DNA from: Pirellulaceae bacterium
Lineage (GTDB): Bacteria; Planctomycetota; Planctomycetia; Pirellulales; Pirellulaceae
Assembly (NCBI GenBank): GCA_026004795.1
Contig: BPJV01000001.1
Span: forward strand, 434,001 to 498,000
Direction: 5' to 3'
Length of the DNA stretch: 64,000 nucleotides
Part shown: one piece after another, positions 36,932 through 49,316 of the stretch
How positions within the stretch are numbered: the first letter of the stretch is position 1
How the letters are laid out: every line of letters begins with the position of its first letter
The notes under the pieces: model-generated
Seen by the model: the letters and a program-made list of their open reading frames with translations, nothing else
What the model was told of the DNA's origin: nothing
The model's database searches: none
Position numbers and translations under genes: made by a program

Positions 36932-38365
36932 ATGATCGGTACAACTACATATTACTATGACGAGCCCGACATGCGACAAAAGGCTCGTCGAAAACGCATG
37001 AAGGTTTCTGGCGGCCAACATGTGGAGCCGTATTTCGAGCAGATGAGCTACACGTCGATGCTCAGTCCGAAAGGCGAGCGTGAGTTGACGGCTCGTTTGG
37101 CGCGGCATCGACGTCGGATGCGCAAGGAATTGCTGATGTTTGGTGGCGTGCTGCGCGAAGCCCGCGATTTGATGGCTGCCATCGAACAGGGCGATCAGCG
37201 CATGCAGGCTTGGATTGATATCTCGGAATACCACGGCCGAAGTCGGCGCAACTTGCGCAAATTATTAGCAATCAATGTGCAAACCCTGGACGCGTTGGTC
37301 GAGCGGTGCGAGCGAGTGTTCCGCAGATCGGTCTCGGCCAACAGCGACCGAATACTTCGGCGGAAGGGCTGGAAACGTGTCGAGCGTGCCCGTCGCAAGG
37401 GGGCCAGTTTGGTGGAAGAAGCAGCCATCAAGACCCACTGGTTCGAAATGCAGTACCGCGGGTTGAAAGCTGCCGCGAGGGAAGCCGGCTTGGACTGGGA
37501 CCAACACGTGACCAGCGATTGCGAACCGAGGATCGACTTGGCCTCAAACGAAGCACTGCGTGAGTTGGCCCATCAGCACCTGATGACCACGAAGGTATTC
37601 GTTCGCCGCTTGCAGCGCCTCGAACGATTTCGATCGCAGTTCATGGAGGATAAATCGTTGTTGGTGGAAAGCAACTTGCGGCTGGTGGTCTCGATCGCCA
37701 AGCGATTCACCGATCGAGGGCTAAGTCTGGGTGACTTGATTCAAGAGGGCAATACGGGCCTAATCCATGCGGCGGAGAAATTCTGCCCTGAACGTGGGTT
37801 CCGTTTCAGCACCTACGCCACATGGTGGATTCGCCAGGCGATCACCAAGGCACTGGCCGAGAAATCGCGAACCATTCGTATGCCGGCCCATACGCGGCCG
37901 ATTCTCCGCAATGTCTACGACACATGGGAGCGGTTGCGGCATCAGTCGGTATCCGAGCCGACGATCGAAGAGGTGGCTGAGGCACTGGATTTGTCTCCCG
38001 ATTACATTCGCGACTTGATTCGCATCGACACGGGAGCAGGGAGCTTGAACGTCACGGCCGACCAGGTCGAAGGAGCGGAATTGGCTGATTTGGTGCCAGC
38101 GACCAGCGAACCAGACGCCGAGGAAGTCACGGAGTTCAACGCTCTGAAGGAGCAACTGCAAAAGTCGCTGGAGATCTTAGAACCGCGTGAGCGGGAGATC
38201 TTGAATTGGCGATTTGGCCTCAGCGAAGGCGTGGCTCACTCCCTGTCCGAGTGCGCACGTCATTTCAACCTGACGCGTGAACGGATTCGGCAAATCGAGA
38301 AGAAAGCCTTGGCCAAGCTCCGCGACCAACGCCCCGGCTCACGATTGGCGCCGTTCCTCAAGTAG
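36932..38365 (+). CDS. RpoD/SigA-like RNA polymerase sigma factor
   Basis: 477 residues. The acidic region 1.1 of housekeeping sigma factors is missing; instead a basic N-terminus leads to region 1.2 ([24 protein letters not shown] split by a short gap) and a long helical non-conserved part (about 60-225). Region 2 reads [20 protein letters not shown] and [19 protein letters not shown] then [17 protein letters not shown]; region 3 has [14 protein letters not shown]; region 4 has [16 protein letters not shown] and the helix-turn-helix [18 protein letters not shown]. This fits the extra RpoD-like (group 2) factors of planctomycetes. Which promoters it serves is unknown. A strong ribosome site precedes the ATG. 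Confidence 0.88.
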   Translation: MIGTTTYYYDEPDMRQKARRKRMKVSGGQHVEPYFEQMSYTSMLSPKGERELTARLARHRRRMRKELLMFGGVLREARDLMAAIEQGDQRMQAWIDISEYHGRSRRNLRKLLAINVQTLDALVERCERVFRRSVSANSDRILRRKGWKRVERARRKGASLVEEAAIKTHWFEMQYRGLKAAAREAGLDWDQHVTSDCEPRIDLASNEALRELAHQHLMTTKVFVRRLQRLERFRSQFMEDKSLLVESNLRLVVSIAKRFTDRGLSLGDLIQEGNTGLIHAAEKFCPERGFRFSTYATWWIRQAITKALAEKSRTIRMPAHTRPILRNVYDTWERLRHQSVSEPTIEEVAEALDLSPDYIRDLIRIDTGAGSLNVTADQVEGAELADLVPATSEPDAEEVTEFNALKEQLQKSLEILEPREREILNWRFGLSEGVAHSLSECARHFNLTRERIRQIEKKALAKLRDQRPGSRLAPFLK

Positions 38366-38395
38366 TCGGTGGTCTTGAAGTAGTCGGTGGTCTTG
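38360..38395. repeat. perfect 18-base tandem duplication across the sigma factor stop
   Basis: AAGTAGTCGGTGGTCTTG occurs twice in a row (38360-38377 and 38378-38395). The first copy contains the stop codon TAG of the sigma factor gene. It is a simple recent duplication and does not change the protein. Confidence 0.85.
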
Positions 38396-38426
38396 TTAGC
38401 CCCGAAACGTTGACCGGCAAAATGAT

Positions 38427-38466
38427 GGCTCGATTGTGGCACCCACCGCATCGAGCCTTTTTTATT
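38427..38466 (+). terminator. Rho-independent terminator of the sigma factor gene
   Basis: GGCTCGAT at 38427-38434 pairs with ATCGAGCC at 38450-38457, loop of 15 bases, followed at once by TTTTTT. It stands about 60 bases after the stop codon. The opposing tmk gene ends further on. Confidence 0.85.
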
Positions 38467-38590
38467 CCCCATTGCCCAATAGCGTCCCTGCAGCGGCGAA
38501 GGGAGTGAACTGCCCCGTGCCACGTCCGACGCCGACTTGCCAGGGGGACAACGACCACGATGCTGTGGAATGACTAGTCGGAGGCAATGA

Positions 38591-39226
38591 CTAGCTGGCT
38601 GCCGGCGGGGCTGCCCACTGAGCTTCGATCTCCTCGACAATGGCTGTGTGGATAGCATCAGCAGATTGGTTGGCGTCAATGACGACGAAGCGGCCGGCGG
38701 GAATCTTGGTCCCTTGGGTCAAAAACCCCTGTCGCACCCTTTCCAGGTAATCCCGACCGCGGCTCTCCATGCGATCCAATTGGGCCCCCAGACGGGCCAC
38801 GGCAACATCGACAGGCAAGTCCAACACGATGGTCAGATCCGGGTAGAGACCGCCGGTAGCCACTTCTCCCACATGCCAGATCAACTCCGGCTCGATCTCC
38901 CCGGCAACACCCTGGTATACCACATTCGCCAAGAGGTAACGGTCGGCGAGCACAGTTCGATTGCTATCCAGAGCCGGTCGAATGACTTCTTCCACTAACT
39001 GAGCGCGACTGGCCATGTAGAGTAGCATCTCAGCTCGCGAGCAAAGAGGGACCTCCTGTCGGTGCAAGAGCAGTTCGCGCAACTGTTCCCCCAACTGCGT
39101 CCCCCCCGGATCGCGCACCGCGGTCGTCGCGACTCCGCGGCTGGCAAACCATGCTAGCAGCATCTCGATCTGTGTCGACTTTCCCGCTCCATCGACTCCA
39201 TCGATGCTGAGAAACAGGCGGCTCAT
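38591..39226 (-). CDS. tmk: thymidylate kinase
   Basis: 211 residues. The P-loop is LSIDGVDGAGKSTQIEMLL (residues 6-24), followed by the DR(Y/F/P) region TAVRDPGGTQLGEQLRELLL and the DRY motif VLADRYLLANVVYQG. It phosphorylates dTMP to dTDP for DNA synthesis. The family's usual EREPGGT is RDPGGT here. Length and motifs are normal. The gene is alone on its strand. Confidence 0.94.
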   Translation of the reverse strand: MSRLFLSIDGVDGAGKSTQIEMLLAWFASRGVATTAVRDPGGTQLGEQLRELLLHRQEVPLCSRAEMLLYMASRAQLVEEVIRPALDSNRTVLADRYLLANVVYQGVAGEIEPELIWHVGEVATGGLYPDLTIVLDLPVDVAVARLGAQLDRMESRGRDYLERVRQGFLTQGTKIPAGRFVVIDANQSADAIHTAIVEEIEAQWAAPPAAS

Positions 39227-39823
39227 GGTGACGTGTTATTCCTTTAGAAGACGTGCGCCCCATCGGCGAGCTGCTGCCGGTCGGCGCGGGGCTCGGCATC
39301 CCCACACTGGTCCGCCGCGGAGACATCTCCGGCCCTCCAGATACCTCTGCACCGAATTGCTCGCTGGTCCGACCCAGCCAACCTGTATGGCGACGATCTA
39401 GTGCATTGCGACGAATCGATCGGGGAAGCTCGCGGCCATGGCGACCAGGAGCTATGCGGCGGCGTTGCTCGACTCCAGCCACCAACGGACAAAAGGATTG
39501 CCAATCGCTACGCGACGCCCCTTGATTGCCTCCCATGCTGGTCGTTACCAAGTACACGGGGAGGGTCAAGTTGTGCGTTCGTCTTCGCAGCGGCACGCCG
39601 GTGCGCGATGGTGATTATGGTGCCCACCGCAAGGTGACTCAATGGGGCTCACGACCGCGACCGGCTGCTACAATGAGCAGCCAATGACGCTTTCGCCCTG
39701 CCAAAGCAAATCGCCGCACGGCCCATCAACCGTTTTGACCAACAACCATTTGATCATTGCCAAGAGGTTGGCGATACCTGGTTACACTCTCCCCACTCGA
39801 TCGATTGCTGGAGTCAGACAACG
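39227..39823. other. 597-base region without a recognised gene
   Basis: Between the divergent tmk and OPT genes. All three reverse frames were read: two have stops early and the one that is open longest is basic and has no known motif. A decayed gene is possible but I cannot name it. Confidence 0.35.
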
Positions 39824-41821
39824 ATGCACGACCAAGCTCCCTCAGCTAGCGGACCTGACCACCTCAGCCATTCCGCCGCTCCCGAGATTACCGTGCGGGT
39901 GATCATCCTGGGACTGATGCTATCGGTGATCATGGGAGCGGCCAACGTGTACGTGGGCTTGGTCGCGGGAATGACGGTCTCCGCATCGATTCCGGCGGCG
40001 GTGATGGCGATGATCATTTTTAAGCTGCTCAGCCGGTCTTCGAGCATCCTGGAGGCCAACCAGGTGCAAACGTGCGCGTCGGCCGGTGAGTCGTTGGCAG
40101 CCGGAGTGATCTTCACCATGCCGGCGATGATCCTCATCGGTTACTGGACCGATTTTCACTACTGGGCGGTGACGGTCATCGCCATGACCGGCGGCTTGCT
40201 GGGCATCCTGTTCATGATCCCCATGCGGCGCGTCTTTGTGGTGGATAACAAGGACTTGAAATACCCGGAAGGGGTCGCCTGCGCCGCTGTGCTGCAAGCC
40301 GGTGAATCGACGCAGGGAGAGGAGGAGACGCGTCAGGAGGCATGGAGCCTGGTGCAAGGGGGAATCCTCGGTGCCGCGTTCGCCCTGTTGACGAAGTTTT
40401 TTCAAGTAATCGCCGGCACGCTCGAGGGGGCAACCGTCATCGGCTCGCGGCTGCTGTTTTTTGGTGCTGACTTGTCCCCCATGCTCGTCGCCGTGGGCTT
40501 CATCGTACGGCTTCACGTGGCCGTGCTCATTTTCCTGGGCGGCGCTCTGACGTGGCTCATCGGGATTCCCCTGTATGGACTACCGGTCGGTGAAACGGAA
40601 TCGGCCGTGGAGGCCGCGTATTTCCTGTGGAGCACGCAACTGCGATTCGTCGGTGTCGGGGCGATGGTGGTCGGCGGGTTCGCCTCCCTCTTTTCAGTCC
40701 GGCATGGACTGACTGCCGCGTTGAGGGAGATGTATCGCAGCTTGAAACATGGACAAGAGGGAGTCGCCGACCGAGAGCGGGACTTGCCAGCGGTTGCTAT
40801 CCTGGTGATCGGCGTTTGCTGCGTAGCGATGCTGGCCCTAGTCAATTACCAATTCACTCATGGTGGCGGGATCACCGCTCTGTCGACCGTAGTGATGCTG
40901 GCAGCCGGCTTCTTTTTCACGGCCGTGGCCAGCTACATTGTGGGGCTGGTCGGCAACTCCAACAGCCCCGTTTCGGGGATGACGATCACCGCTGTCCTCA
41001 TTTCCGGGGGCTTGATGACACTATTCCGTTACTCGGGGATGGAAGCCATGGTGGCCACCCTGGGGGTCGCCGCCATCGTATGCTGCGTCGCCTGCACCAG
41101 CGGCGATGTCTGCAATGATCTCAAAACCGGCTCGCTGGTCGGTGCTGCTCCCCGCCGCCAGCAATTCATGCAGATACTCGGCGTTCTGGCTGCCGCGCTG
41201 GTCATGGCCCCGGTGCTGGAACTCCTGCACGAAACCACCGAGGGAGGGATCGGAGGGAAGGAACTTCCCGCCCCTCAAGCCGGCTTGTTCGCCTCGTTGG
41301 TCAAAGGCATGTTCGCCCACGATGGCGCTCTACCTTGGGACAAGATCGCCATCGGTGCGGCGACTGGCGTGGTGATTCTGATGATCGACTGGGGGCTACG
41401 CAAGTCCGGCTCGACATTTCGCGCCCATCTGATGCCCATTGCCGTCGGCATGTACCTGCCCTTCGGAATCGCTCCACCGATCTTGATCGGTGGACTGATC
41501 GCCTACTGGCACAGCCGGCGCGTGGCGGCTGGCAATCAGGAAAACGCTCTCCATCGGGGAGTCCTCTTCTCCTCCGGCACCATTGCCGGCGAAGCGCTGA
41601 CCAGCGTCGGGCTGGCCATCCTTGCCGCACTCGGGGTGGGCACCTTCTCACGCGTCCTGACGCGAACCCTCGGCGTTTCGTACCAGGTTCCTGAGAGTAC
41701 GGTGACCGTCCTCTCGTTGCTAGCTGCCGCTGCCGGCCTCGCACTGTTCTTCGTCCTCAGTGGCAGCAACAAAGATGCAGCAGGGCAACATTCCGGCACG
41801 ATGGGCTCAAAATCGAGTTAG
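39824..41821 (+). CDS. OPT-family oligopeptide/metal-chelate transporter
   Basis: 665 residues with about 15 hydrophobic segments. The OPT signatures are present: ANVYVGLVAGMTVSASIPAAV, SILEANQVQTCASAGESLAAG, KDLKYPEGVACAAVLQAGE and NSNSPVSGMTITAVLI (the NPG-like loop as NSP). It is a proton-coupled carrier of small peptides or metal chelates in the inner membrane. It stands alone, so the substrate cannot be narrowed. No ribosome site of note is seen at the ATG. Confidence 0.92.
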   Translation: MHDQAPSASGPDHLSHSAAPEITVRVIILGLMLSVIMGAANVYVGLVAGMTVSASIPAAVMAMIIFKLLSRSSSILEANQVQTCASAGESLAAGVIFTMPAMILIGYWTDFHYWAVTVIAMTGGLLGILFMIPMRRVFVVDNKDLKYPEGVACAAVLQAGESTQGEEETRQEAWSLVQGGILGAAFALLTKFFQVIAGTLEGATVIGSRLLFFGADLSPMLVAVGFIVRLHVAVLIFLGGALTWLIGIPLYGLPVGETESAVEAAYFLWSTQLRFVGVGAMVVGGFASLFSVRHGLTAALREMYRSLKHGQEGVADRERDLPAVAILVIGVCCVAMLALVNYQFTHGGGITALSTVVMLAAGFFFTAVASYIVGLVGNSNSPVSGMTITAVLISGGLMTLFRYSGMEAMVATLGVAAIVCCVACTSGDVCNDLKTGSLVGAAPRRQQFMQILGVLAAALVMAPVLELLHETTEGGIGGKELPAPQAGLFASLVKGMFAHDGALPWDKIAIGAATGVVILMIDWGLRKSGSTFRAHLMPIAVGMYLPFGIAPPILIGGLIAYWHSRRVAAGNQENALHRGVLFSSGTIAGEALTSVGLAILAALGVGTFSRVLTRTLGVSYQVPESTVTVLSLLAAAAGLALFFVLSGSNKDAAGQHSGTMGSKSS

Positions 41822-42064
41822 CCAACCACCTCGCATCGGTTTATAAATGAATACAGGGCTTTCCTATGCCGTGGCGTCACCGTCTTTGGCTGCGTCCATC
41901 CCTGGCCAATGTGGGCAAGGTCCACCCCTGCTGGGGAAGGCCCGCAGCAGCGAACCGTGCCGTTGCCTGCCGCGGGCATCATGTCGTTCGATGCTAGAAA
42001 CAAGACGAGGGGAAAGGGGTACAGCATTGCCTGATAGGTATATCGTCCGGAGATGTGTTAGCCA

Positions 42065-43357
42065 ATGGCGACTGGTCGCAATCCACGAATGAGGCGGGTT
42101 ACGTTGCACAGCGAATTGACGTTTAAGCAAGATGGTCGACATCATCCGCGCCGCACGCCGAGCGTGTCGACGTCAGTCGCCGTCGTCGCGTGCGGACTAC
42201 TCCCCTGCTTTGGCATCCTGACTGCTCCCGCGGCTTGTCAATCTCCGCCGCCGCCGCCGAGCAGCCAGCAAGTTGCCGCATCGGGGCCTGACGGCAACGA
42301 CAAGACGGAGCTTGTGAGTTTTCTCCAAACACAGGTCTCCCTACTGGAATCCCCCAGCTATCGCGAGCGTCAACAGGCTTACTGGCATCTTCAGCGTCAC
42401 CCGATTGCGACCTTGCGCGTCATCGAAGCCTCCCTTCCCGGTGCTTCGCTCGAAGTCGGTTCGCGGTTGGTCGAGCTGCTCACCGAATTCGCGCTCAGCG
42501 ACTCGGTGGCCGTCAGTGATGGGGCGACGGCGCTTTTGCAATCCAGTGCACAGCAACTGACGTCGATCGGCCAACTGGCCAACAATGCCTTGTCTTCGAT
42601 GGCGGATATTCAGGAGCAGCGGGCCATCGACTTGCTAGTGCTCCATGGCGCACGGATCGGACCACGGAACTTCGGCATGAACGGCCAGTTCAGCCCCATC
42701 GGCGAGCTGGCGTTGACCATCGACGAGACCTTTACCGGCGACGAATCGGTGGTTTATCGAATCAAGTATTTAAAGTCTATTGAGACGGTCTTTCTCGCCG
42801 GCAGTGCTATCGGTCGCACCCACTTCGAAGCGGTCGCCCAATTGAAACAACTGCGCAATCTCAAGTTAAAACACGTGACGATCGACCGGGAGGAGCTGCG
42901 ACTGTTACGCGATTTAACCAATTTGGAGCACTTGGGGATCAACTACGTCGACATCGACGACTCGTATGTCGACGTGCTACTCGAATTGCCCATGAGTCAG
43001 TCGTTGCGACTGTACGGTACCAGCATTTCAGACGCGGGAGCCGAACGGTTGCGACAACAACTCGATGGATTGGAAATCACCTGTTTGCGCGGCGGCTTTC
43101 TCGGCGTAGGCACGGAGTTGCTGTCCAACACGGTGGTCGACCGTGTCACCCCTGGCTCGGCGGCCGACGAAGCGGGGCTGCTTCCAGGCGATGAGCTGAC
43201 GCACATTCAAGGAGAACCGATCAAGACATTCATGGATCTCCGTCAGGAATTGGGAAAGTTCGTAGCTGGCGAGGAGGTGACCATCCGCTTCAAGCGCGGC
43301 CAGCAAGAAATGGAAGTCGTTGCCCGGTTGAAGGAAGAGCCTGATTTGCCGCGGTAG
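42065..43357 (+). CDS. secreted leucine-rich repeat and PDZ protein
   Basis: 430 residues. After a basic N-terminus, residues about 33-60 form a signal peptide (VAVVACGLLPCFGILTAPAACQ). Residues 80-190 are helical. Leucine-rich repeats follow (about 225-335: AQLKQLRNLKLKHVTIDRE, LTNLEHLGINYVDID, MSQSLRLYGTSISDAG). A PDZ domain ends the protein (about 340-425: GFLGVGTELLSN, PGSAADEAGLLPGDELTHIQG, EVTIRFKRGQQE). It should bind protein partners outside the cytoplasm; no catalytic residues are seen. The start could also be ATG 42089. Confidence 0.82.
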   Translation: MATGRNPRMRRVTLHSELTFKQDGRHHPRRTPSVSTSVAVVACGLLPCFGILTAPAACQSPPPPPSSQQVAASGPDGNDKTELVSFLQTQVSLLESPSYRERQQAYWHLQRHPIATLRVIEASLPGASLEVGSRLVELLTEFALSDSVAVSDGATALLQSSAQQLTSIGQLANNALSSMADIQEQRAIDLLVLHGARIGPRNFGMNGQFSPIGELALTIDETFTGDESVVYRIKYLKSIETVFLAGSAIGRTHFEAVAQLKQLRNLKLKHVTIDREELRLLRDLTNLEHLGINYVDIDDSYVDVLLELPMSQSLRLYGTSISDAGAERLRQQLDGLEITCLRGGFLGVGTELLSNTVVDRVTPGSAADEAGLLPGDELTHIQGEPIKTFMDLRQELGKFVAGEEVTIRFKRGQQEMEVVARLKEEPDLPR

Positions 43358-43414
43358 CATCTTTTTTCTGCTCCCGACACCCGCCCTAGCATTTGGACGA
43401 GAGGAGCCCTGGGA

Positions 43415-44575
43415 TTGGCGGACACGACGATCGACTTCCAGGAATGGACGAGCCACCACGTGCGGCGATTTCGCCGTCGCCTTCTCCATTGGTTCAGTGC
43501 CCACCGACGCGATTTGCCTTGGCGAAAAGATCGAAATCCGTATGCGATTTGGATCAGCGAGATCATGCTTCAGCAGACGCAAGTCGCCACGGTAATCCCC
43601 TACTTCGAACGTTTCCTGGCCCGCTTTCCCGATGTCCACGCTCTGGCTCAGGCGACGGAGGAAGACGTTTTGCAGGTGTGGGCTGGATTAGGATACTACC
43701 GCCGCGCGCGCCAGTTGCACACCGCCGCAAAACAACTTGTTGCACAAACCAATGGGCGGTTCCCACAACGGGTGGACCAACTGCAGCAGTTGCCGGGCAT
43801 CGGGCGCTACACCGCCGCGGCCATTGCCTCCCAGGCATTCGACGTTCCCGCGGGGATTCTCGAGGCGAACACCCAACGCGTCTATGCTCGTCTGCTCGCC
43901 CTTGAGGGAGACCCACGACGCGGGCTGGCGCAGCGCATTTTGTGGCAATTCGCCGAACGTTTACACGCGGTTGGCGAGGGAAAAGCAGGGGAGTTGAACC
44001 AAGGGCTGATGGAACTGGGGAGCCTGATTTGTTCTCCCACTTCGCCTGCCTGTACCCGCTGCCCGGTCGCCGACCAGTGTTCAGCTCAGCGTAACGGCGA
44101 CGCTGCCGCATACGGCACGTTCTCGCGACGCCCCCGCGTGACCGAACTGCATCATGCCGCGCTGTTGATTCGGCGAGGAAACCGCTGGCTGATGCGGCAG
44201 AACGATGCCCACCAGTGGTGGACCGGGCTGTGGGACTTCCCGCGCATCGAATTGCCTGCCGAGTTGGCCACCGCTGCTGGTCGCAGCTCCCCGTCCGTCA
44301 AGGGACGGCACCAGCCCTTGCCTGCCGACGTGGCAGCAAAACTCCAGGAGCTTGCCCACGCATCCTATACGCTCTCCTGCCGCCCACACCATTTGGTCGG
44401 CCGCCTCACCCACTCAGTTACTCGTTTCCGCATTCGCTTGCAATGCATCGTGGCGGAAGGCCACCGCATTCGCCTTGCTCACCTGCCCGGACAGTGGAAG
44501 TGGGTGGAACCATCGGCACACTCTCTTCCCTTCACTTCAACCGCTCGGCGGATTACCCAACAGATACTCACCTAA
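43415..44575 (+). CDS. mutY: A/G-specific adenine DNA glycosylase
   Basis: 386 residues. The catalytic Glu49 is in WISEIMLQQTQVATVIPYF; helix-hairpin-helix LPGIGRYTAAAIA (126-138); the iron-sulfur cysteines C206-x6-C213-x2-C216-x5-C222; and a C-terminal NUDIX-like 8-oxoguanine reader with WTGLWDFPRIE. It removes adenine paired with 8-oxoG. The position of the second catalytic residue (Asp138 in the E. coli enzyme, in ILDGNVKRV) is Glu150 here, in ILEANTQRV. The start is TTG 43415, after GAGAGGAG. It converges with the DUF2079 gene, 11 bases apart. Confidence 0.92.
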   Translation: MADTTIDFQEWTSHHVRRFRRRLLHWFSAHRRDLPWRKDRNPYAIWISEIMLQQTQVATVIPYFERFLARFPDVHALAQATEEDVLQVWAGLGYYRRARQLHTAAKQLVAQTNGRFPQRVDQLQQLPGIGRYTAAAIASQAFDVPAGILEANTQRVYARLLALEGDPRRGLAQRILWQFAERLHAVGEGKAGELNQGLMELGSLICSPTSPACTRCPVADQCSAQRNGDAAAYGTFSRRPRVTELHHAALLIRRGNRWLMRQNDAHQWWTGLWDFPRIELPAELATAAGRSSPSVKGRHQPLPADVAAKLQELAHASYTLSCRPHHLVGRLTHSVTRFRIRLQCIVAEGHRIRLAHLPGQWKWVEPSAHSLPFTSTARRITQQILT

Positions 44576-44586
44576 CCGGTTCACGC

Positions 44587-46770
44587 CTAAGGACCTGATG
44601 CCGCATCAGCCTCGCGAGACGCCGCGCCGATTTCTTCTCCGCCGGTCGCTTCCGCACGCGCATACAAAGCCAGTGCATCGATCTGTTCAACCAGCGCAAA
44701 CCCCTCCGCGAGGGCCTCCTGTTCCAAACGGGCGATCTGCTCCGGTGTTTGATGCCAATGGTCGTCACGGTCGATGATCAGCCACTGGTAAGCGCGTAGG
44801 GGATGCCCACGTCGATCGGGTAGTTCGGCCAGCTGCCGGCGGCGCTGCCAGTACTGCCCGATGGTCTCCAATTCCTCCAGACCAACCAGGTGAGCAGCGG
44901 CGCGTCCGGTGGCCAAGGCCGTGGTCGGCGATGGGGAAGTTCGCAGGCGTGCGGTCACCCGACTGAGCCACTGTCCGGGCGGCGTTTGCGGCCCGCGACT
45001 CCAGTCGTTGCCTACTCCATAGGTGCGGGCGCGCACATCGATCAGCGTGTCGTTGCTCCATGGCATCTGTCCCACGTAGAGGCTGAGAAGGCAACCACTG
45101 ACCAGAGCGCCGCACGCGGCTGCCATGGAACGGCCGACGCGATGGTGGGCACTCCCGGTGGCATCTGCCTGCCGTTGCCAGCCCGGGGCAGTTCGCCAGC
45201 TCGATCCACTCCCACTACCGACAAGGGCTGCCATCCAAAGAATCGGCAGAATTGCCGTGGAGTATTGAAAAGCGATACTGGCGGCCGGTGCATGATCCCA
45301 GACAACCAACACCCCCAGTGGCAAGGCGGCCGCCAACAACACTGGCCATCCGCGGGCCAACGATCCGAGGTAGCAAGGAATCATCAGACTAAGTACGAAA
45401 GCGATTTTCGCAGGCTCGAGCAACTCACCCCAAAAAGCGCTCGGCCGCCGCAGGGGGCTGAGCATGATCTCCCACCACGAATTCCCCAGAGCAACAAACC
45501 GGCCCGTCTGAAACTGGGCCAAGCCGCTGTAGCGATAAACGAGCAAGAATCCCAACACGCACCCGACCAATACCGCGCCCCATGTCCAGGGACCATGGTG
45601 CATCCAAGTGCCGGCAGTGGCCGAAGCCGCGCCATGCTCGGACGAGCTGGGCATATCGTTACCATTCCGAGGTGATAGCTTCCACTCTCGCCACGCCAGC
45701 CACGTCGCCACGGCAGAGAAACAGCCGACAACGACGATTACATCTTCTTGCATCGACATCGCCAGGAGCGCCGCCCCCAGGGCTCCCCAGCAATGCCGTG
45801 CAGCAAGTAGTACCAGGGCGATCCACAACAGGGGAAGAGCCACGGAAATCGGATGCCAACCATAGGTGTATGCGAGGTTCATCTGGCCCACCACCGGATG
45901 CACTAGCCAAGCGACCGCCAGGATAGCCGATGACCACGCAGGAAAACGGAGACGCACAGCAAACCAATACAACAACAGAGCGCTACCACCAAGACACACC
46001 GCCTGCAGCATGAAAATCGGGTACACCGACGGCCACAGACGCCACAGCGGAACTAGCATCAGCAGTCCGGGATTGAAATGATCCCAGAATGGGGGAAGTA
46101 CCGGGCTTTCCCGTAGAAATCCTCTTCCGGACGCCGTGCTGGCCACCCGTTGCATGAAGTGGCCGAAATCGTTGTAACCCAGCAGAAAATGCTCATAGTA
46201 CCGAGTCGACTGCCAATACCACCATCCACTAGCGGCCAAAGCGCACCCCGCTGGCAACAACACCGCTCGCTCTCGTGGCCAGCCGTCCAGTTCCACGTCG
46301 TCGGGCACCACCATGGCGAAACTTATACCCGTCCAACCGACCAGCCACAGCACTTCCCAATAACTGGGTGGCAACGAGAGGAGTCCCGCCAGCCGCAACA
46401 AGTACAGCAGAGCAGGCAGGGCAGCGATTGCCAGCACCATCATCGCCCGGCGAGCAGCACGCGGTTGACGGCGCTGCGCAGTACCGCGGAGCACCAGCCA
46501 GGCAACGGCCACGATTCCCCCCAACAGCCAGGAGGCCGTCGAGGCCAGGAGCGGTTCCAGTGCGGCCGGCTCGGCCCCCAAAGTTGCGTATCCGACCATC
46601 ATATAGCGACGGGCCGACAGGCAGATGCCGGCCCACCACCAACAGCCACCAATTCCCAGGGCCAACCATCGGTCCCGATCGGCATGCCATGGCGCCGCTC
46701 TCTTGGTTGTCGGTCGCTCGATCGGCCGAACCATCCGGTGACGTTTTCCCTCGTGGCGATGATGACTCAT
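44587..46770 (-). CDS. DUF2079 polytopic membrane protein
   Basis: 727 residues with about twelve hydrophobic helices. The family pattern is clear: LGYNDFGHFMQRVASTASGRG near residue 195, FWDHFNPGLLMLVPLW, LHP/HPVVGQMNLAYTYGWHPI, and SMQEDVIVVVGCFSA. DUF2079 proteins resemble GT-C glycosyltransferases with an Asp/Glu in the first loop (here YNDFGHF), but no activity is proven. The last 150 residues are soluble and lie outside. The gene is divergent from thrS. Confidence 0.85.
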   Translation of the reverse strand: MSHHRHEGKRHRMVRPIERPTTKRAAPWHADRDRWLALGIGGCWWWAGICLSARRYMMVGYATLGAEPAALEPLLASTASWLLGGIVAVAWLVLRGTAQRRQPRAARRAMMVLAIAALPALLYLLRLAGLLSLPPSYWEVLWLVGWTGISFAMVVPDDVELDGWPRERAVLLPAGCALAASGWWYWQSTRYYEHFLLGYNDFGHFMQRVASTASGRGFLRESPVLPPFWDHFNPGLLMLVPLWRLWPSVYPIFMLQAVCLGGSALLLYWFAVRLRFPAWSSAILAVAWLVHPVVGQMNLAYTYGWHPISVALPLLWIALVLLAARHCWGALGAALLAMSMQEDVIVVVGCFSAVATWLAWREWKLSPRNGNDMPSSSEHGAASATAGTWMHHGPWTWGAVLVGCVLGFLLVYRYSGLAQFQTGRFVALGNSWWEIMLSPLRRPSAFWGELLEPAKIAFVLSLMIPCYLGSLARGWPVLLAAALPLGVLVVWDHAPAASIAFQYSTAILPILWMAALVGSGSGSSWRTAPGWQRQADATGSAHHRVGRSMAAACGALVSGCLLSLYVGQMPWSNDTLIDVRARTYGVGNDWSRGPQTPPGQWLSRVTARLRTSPSPTTALATGRAAAHLVGLEELETIGQYWQRRRQLAELPDRRGHPLRAYQWLIIDRDDHWHQTPEQIARLEQEALAEGFALVEQIDALALYARAEATGGEEIGAASREADAASGP

Positions 46771-46962
46771 AAGTAGCTTTTGCCTAAGCGCAATCGGATG
46801 GGAACAGCAGAAGGATACGAGGATTGCCGGGCCGGAGCCGCTCTAATCCCCGAGATCGCTTACCGATCTATGCTGGCCCGGGTTGTCAATCTGTCACTTG
46901 GCCGCCATCCTTTTTCAGTACCAAAGTACGTCGTTGATTCATTCTCACGAGGCCCGCTTGCG

Positions 46963-49155
<2,193 letters not shown>

Positions 49156-49316
49156 GCTTGGCCGTTACCTGATGCCGCCCGTTAGCCTCCAATTCTGAAT
49201 CAACGCCACGGTTCGATGTCGTTTCGCCACCACCAGCAGTTGCGCTTCAGCCCCGGAAGAAAAACGCCATCGCCGTCGCATGCCAATTCCGGGATTATGG
49301 GAGCGGTGTTCTCGGC

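Noticed and set aside
39227-39650. A possible microcompartment EutN-like or other small gene upstream of tmk
   Set aside because: I translated all reverse frames; none gives the EutN motifs and each is interrupted or basic.
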